A stretch of DNA of 64,000 nucleotides from Costus lasius (taxonomy: Eukaryota > Streptophyta > Magnoliopsida > Zingiberales > Costaceae), in assembly GCA_027563935.2 (NCBI GenBank), contig CM050454.1:26409501-26473500 (forward strand). Direction: 5' to 3'. Positions 60,683 through 64,000 of the stretch are shown here, in pieces. The notes under the pieces were generated by a model. The model saw only the letters and a program-made list of their open reading frames with translations. It was not told the DNA's origin and made no database searches. Position numbers and translations under genes: made by a program. How positions within the stretch are numbered: position 1 is the stretch's first letter; each line of letters begins with the position of its first letter.

Positions 60683-61039
60683 TCGTTGGAGCCGTGTTGT
60701 ACCCACTCAGTGGGCACGTCCATCTATCTTCAGACAGTGCGGGATTACACCTGCGTGTTACAGAGAAGGGATTTATCGCTTCTCGTTGCTCAGCATAGCA
60801 CGTGGTGGTCCAGGGAGTAGGTCGGGTCAGCTTGACCATGCAGGCTACATATGTGGCGCATATGGTAGCACATGGAGGCTGCCATCTGTGGGGTCAGAGA
60901 CTGTGTTGTACCAACTCAGTTGGCACAGTCTGCTGGATTGCCCAAATGAAGGGGAATCGCACGGGTTGGCGATTGGCTTGGGCAGCCTACCAGAGATTAG
61001 TGCTTGTACTCTCTGTGCATCTTATCTCGCCTGAGCGGG
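60683..61039 (+). other. Three hairpins in Copia-5 leader
   Basis: Hairpin 1 (60683-60708): outer stem CGTG/CACG, bulge TTGTA, inner stem CCCAC/GTGGG, loop TCA. Hairpin 2 (60901-60928): outer stem CTGTG/CACAG, bulge TTGTA, inner stem CCAAC/GTTGG, loop TCA. Hairpin 3 (61026-61039): CTCGC/GCGGG, loop CTGA. Short ORFs across this region (60786-61034, 60630-60839 reverse) recur in other copies because the RNA is conserved, and I do not call them. Confidence 0.6.
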
Positions 61040-61232
61040 ACGCGGAGACCAAGTATGAAATCTGGATCCCATCTCACTAAAAGAGTTCTACTCTTTCGGG
61101 CTGTTTTGCTGGATTTTTCAGCCAGATAAAATAGTGAGAAAAAGAATCATTCTTAAGTCCTGATTGATTCTTAACATTGATACTAACCTTGCTGTTCTTG
61201 CATTGTTGTAGATTCCTGCAGCAACGAACACC

Positions 61233-64000
61233 ATGAACTTCAATGTGCGATCCCTACTGGAAAGGGAGAAGTTTGCTGGGCCAAACTTCTCAGACTGGTT
61301 CGGACACCTTAAGATCGTTCTTAAGGTAGAGAGGAAACTGTATGTCCTCGAGACGGCGATACCGCCTCAGCCCGCTCCGAACGCCGCAAGGGCGGTTCGG
61401 GAAGCTTATGAAAAGCACGTCAATGATAGCATTGATGTCGCTTGCCTGATGCTAGCGTCTATGACGCCACCGCTGCAGCGTCAGCATGAGGATATGTCTG
61501 CAATAGACATGATAGCAAACCTCAAAATGCTGTATGCTGCACAGGCGAGGACAGAACGCTATAATCTGACAAAGCTGTTCTTTCAGAGCAAACTGGCTGA
61601 AGGGAGTCCAGTAGGAGCTCACGTGCTCAAGATGATTGGGCACAAGGAGGCTCTAGAGAAACTGGGGCATACCATCAATCAGGAGCTTGCTGTAGACATT
61701 ATTCTGCAGTCTCTCCCGCCCTCTTTCGATGCGTTCATTATTAACTTTAATATGAACAAAATCGATTGTACTCCGGCAGAGCTGCTGAATATGCTCTTGA
61801 CTACTGAGGAGACTCTGAAGGGAAAGCCTTCAACCTCTGTCTTGATGGTTCCTTCGAGGAACAAGAAGAAGGGGAAGAAGGGCAAAGCCCCTGTCAAGAG
61901 TTACAGCAAGGCTCTGAAACAAAAAGTTAAGCGGTCAAAGGAATACAGATGTTTCCACTGTGGCCAGCTGGGTCACTGGAAAAAGGACTGTAAAGCGCTC
62001 CAAGGAGATAAGAGGGGAAGCTTCGCTTCTGGCTCAGGTATATACGTGACGGAAGTCATGATTTCATCTTCTTCTATATCATGGGTGTTGGACACTGCAT
62101 GTGGAGTTCACATTTGTTCAAATGTACAGGAACTCAAGAGAAGAAGACAGGTGGGACAGCATGAGGTGGACCTACGCGTTGGAAACGGGGCACGGGTTGC
62201 TGCTGTTGCTGTAGGAAACTATTTCATTTCTTTACCATCTGGACTTGTATTGGAACTAGACAATTGTTACTTTGTTCCCAGTATTACTAAAAATATTATC
62301 TCTATTCCTGCTCTTGTCAGGAAGGGGTTTTCCTTTGAATGCAATATTTCAAAGTGTGTTTTGTCTTTAGATAATATTATTTATGCAACTGGTTCAATTA
62401 ACAATGGGTTATTCATGTTGGACATGGAATGTTCTATACAAAATATTGATATTAAGAAAGCCAAGTATGCTGATGACAGCACCTTGCTATGGCATAGTCG
62501 TTTAGGCCATATTAACAAGAAGCGCATTAAGCGGTTGCATGATAATGGACTGCTGGGATCATTCTCCTATGAGGAGATTGATACATGCAAGGCTTGTTTA
62601 ATGGGTAAAATGACGAAGTCACCTTTTCCTAATAAAGGTCAAAGGGCTTCAGGTTTACTTGACCTTATACACAGTGATGTGTGTGGGCCATTTAGTAAAC
62701 ATGCCAGAGGTGGCTATCAGTACTTCATAACCTTTACTGATGATTTCAGTAGATATGGGTATGTCTATCTGATGAGACATAAAAGTGAATCTTTTGACAA
62801 GTTCAAAGAGTTCAAGAATGAAGTACAGAATCAGCTAGGCCGAAATATCAAGGCACTTCGTTCTGATCGAGGTGGAGAATACCTAAGTCGAGAATTTACT
62901 GACTATCTGAAGGAGTGTGGGATTATCTCACAGCTCACTCCACCAGGAACACCCCAATGGAATGGTGTATCCGAGAGGAAAAATAGAACGTTACTTGATA
63001 TGGTTCGTTCTATGATGAGTCAGGCTACTCTTCCATATTCCTTTTGGGGATTTGCACTGGAAACAGCTGCAAAGGTACTAAACCGAGTGCCATCCAAGGC
63101 AGTTTCTAAGACTCCATATGAGTTATGGTATGGGAAACAGCCGAGCTTGACATTTATCAGGATCTGGGGCTGCGAGGCTTATGTCAAAAAGCTCGCCTCT
63201 GGGAAACTAGAGAGCAGATCTGACAAATGTATCTTTGTCGGTTACCCTAAGGAAACTAAGGGTTATTATTTCTTCGATCCCAAAGAGAACAAGGTATTTG
63301 TTGCTCGGACGGCCATATTTCTTGAGAAGGAGTTTCTTCTGCAAGAGGCCAGTGGGAGAGAAATAAAGCTGGATGAGAATCCAGAGGAAGGACAAAGTAG
63401 TCAAGCACAGTTGGATGAGCTTGAGCCGGTGGATCAGGTTATTGAACAACCTGAGGCTCAGATATCACGGGAACCGCGAAGATCGGGAAGGATCCGTCGA
63501 CAGCCTGAGCGCTATGACGGAGTCTACATCATTGATAATGATGAACCCCTCACTTATGCGGATGCGGTCAGTGGATCGGAGTCAGCTAGATGGCTTGAAG
63601 CTATGCGAGCCGAGATGGACTCCATGTCAGATAACCAAGTCTGGGATTTGGTTGATCCGCCTCCGGGAGTAATCCCTATAGGCTGTAAATGGATCTTCAA
63701 GAAGAAGATTGACATGGATGGTAATGTAGTTACCTATAAAGGCAGGCTAGTTGCGAAAGGTTTCAAACAAATCTACGGGATAGATTATGATGAAACTTTC
63801 TCACCTGTAGCCATATTTAAGTCTATTCGGATTCTTTTCGCGATAGCAGCATATTACGATTATGAGATTTGGCAAATGGATGTGAAAACAGCTTTCATGA
63901 ATGGAAATCTGGATGAGGATGTGTATATGACACAACCAGAAGGTTTCACTAATCCATCATATCGTCATAAAATATGCAAGTTAAAGAAGTCCATTTATGG
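61233..64000 (+). CDS. Copia-5 Gag-Pol polyprotein, 3' end beyond window
   Basis: ATG 61233; about 922 codons to the edge without a stop that I could find. Gag with zinc knuckle CX2CX4HX4C (~239-252), protease LDTACG (~285), integrase HHCC and the HSDVCGPF, RSDRGGEY and SERKNR catalytic blocks, RT up to the KLKKSIYG block. Very similar to Copia-1, with a few amino-acid changes and one extra Ser near the protease. RT catalytic YVDD and RNase H would lie past 64000. The start could lie in the LTR if the leader is spliced. Confidence 0.9.
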   Translation, partial: MNFNVRSLLEREKFAGPNFSDWFGHLKIVLKVERKLYVLETAIPPQPAPNAARAVREAYEKHVNDSIDVACLMLASMTPPLQRQHEDMSAIDMIANLKMLYAAQARTERYNLTKLFFQSKLAEGSPVGAHVLKMIGHKEALEKLGHTINQELAVDIILQSLPPSFDAFIINFNMNKIDCTPAELLNMLLTTEETLKGKPSTSVLMVPSRNKKKGKKGKAPVKSYSKALKQKVKRSKEYRCFHCGQLGHWKKDCKALQGDKRGSFASGSGIYVTEVMISSSSISWVLDTACGVHICSNVQELKRRRQVGQHEVDLRVGNGARVAAVAVGNYFISLPSGLVLELDNCYFVPSITKNIISIPALVRKGFSFECNISKCVLSLDNIIYATGSINNGLFMLDMECSIQNIDIKKAKYADDSTLLWHSRLGHINKKRIKRLHDNGLLGSFSYEEIDTCKACLMGKMTKSPFPNKGQRASGLLDLIHSDVCGPFSKHARGGYQYFITFTDDFSRYGYVYLMRHKSESFDKFKEFKNEVQNQLGRNIKALRSDRGGEYLSREFTDYLKECGIISQLTPPGTPQWNGVSERKNRTLLDMVRSMMSQATLPYSFWGFALETAAKVLNRVPSKAVSKTPYELWYGKQPSLTFIRIWGCEAYVKKLASGKLESRSDKCIFVGYPKETKGYYFFDPKENKVFVARTAIFLEKEFLLQEASGREIKLDENPEEGQSSQAQLDELEPVDQVIEQPEAQISREPRRSGRIRRQPERYDGVYIIDNDEPLTYADAVSGSESARWLEAMRAEMDSMSDNQVWDLVDPPPGVIPIGCKWIFKKKIDMDGNVVTYKGRLVAKGFKQIYGIDYDETFSPVAIFKSIRILFAIAAYYDYEIWQMDVKTAFMNGNLDEDVYMTQPEGFTNPSYRHKICKLKKSIY

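Larger units (their letters stand above)
59261..61211 (+). other. Predicted leader intron of Copia-5
   Basis: Donor GTATGATC at 59261 follows ATG GCT ATG in the LTR. A textbook branch point, TACTAAC (61181-61187), lies 23 bases before the AG at 61210-61211, with a T-rich tract between. Joining exon 1 to 61212 leaves an open frame of seven codons leading in phase into the gag ATG (61233). The removed 1951 bp hold the primer site and all leader structures. This is the clearest of the four cases. Predicted only. Confidence 0.65.
57724..64000 (+). mobile_element. Copia-5: Ty1/copia element, runs off right edge
   Basis: LTR, primer site, leader, gag and pol up to reverse transcriptase, same family as Copia-1. 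Inserted in the N2 LTR. The predicted TSD is CATGC (57719-57723); its partner is off-window. No stop or frameshift was seen in the coding part to the edge, so it may be intact. Confidence 0.93.

Noticed and set aside
60630..60839. Antisense ORF of about 70 codons conserved in copia leaders (also 24570-24866 and 40120-40329)
   Set aside because: It overlaps the conserved hairpin region and the sense ORFs there; conservation is explained by element homology and RNA structure.
60786..61034. Sense ORF of about 82 codons in copia leaders (also 24375-24623 and 39925-40173)
   Set aside because: Truncated and altered in Copia-2 (17284-17478), with no known domain. It would be removed in the predicted spliced mRNA.

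Overview
The window is a stack of nested LTR retrotransposons in a plant nuclear genome. I found no host gene, rRNA, tRNA gene or CRISPR array. Land plant, most likely a flowering plant with a large repeat-rich genome, is inferred from the Ty1/copia polyproteins, the Ty3/gypsy chromovirus-type polyproteins, initiator-tRNA-Met primer sites and 5-bp target-site duplications (TSDs). I cannot name the species.

Nesting, read from element ends and TSDs. Gypsy-2 (minus, 8218-11322 visible) is the oldest host. Its reverse transcriptase is cut by Gypsy-3 (minus, 739-8217). The gag of Gypsy-3 is cut by a copia LTR running off the left edge (1-738), and its 5' LTR is cut by N1, a small non-autonomous element (plus, 1257-6765, TSD TAAGC). 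The 5' LTR of Gypsy-2 is cut at 11322 by N2, a relative of N1 (LTR pieces 11323-11405 and 56780-57723). N2 holds Gypsy-1 (minus, 11406-56774, TSD AATAA) and Copia-5 (plus, 57724 to the right edge). Gypsy-1 holds Copia-2 (plus, in integrase, TSD AAATC), Copia-3 (minus, in reverse transcriptase, TSD TTTTC) and Copia-4 (plus, in the 5' LTR, TSD TTTTA). Copia-2 holds Copia-1 (minus, in gag, TSD TCCCT), which is intact and has nearly identical LTRs. By-eye LTR divergence falls with nesting depth.

The Copia-2 locus is rearranged. A copia LTR plus about 1.17 kb of Gypsy-1 integrase occurs twice (13553-16405 and 30824-33674). The first copy joins directly to the Copia-2 leader at 16405/16406, and the Copia-2 5' LTR and primer site are missing. 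This looks like unequal or illegitimate recombination followed by solo-LTR formation, or an assembly join.

The most notable biology is in the copia leaders. Each of the four copia elements with its own U5-leader region has a splice-donor-like site in the U5 end of its LTR. A branch-point-like motif and a TAG acceptor lie just before gag. In Copia-1 and Copia-5 splicing would join an LTR-encoded ATG in frame to gag and remove the tRNA primer site, a tRNA T-arm-like module and a set of covarying hairpins. This would separate a translated mRNA from the reverse-transcribable genome and would explain why Copia-2 and Copia-3 have ACG where the others have the apparent gag ATG. N1 is the second notable element: a chromovirus deletion derivative with one intact 470-codon chimeric ORF and the same priming sites as Gypsy-1.
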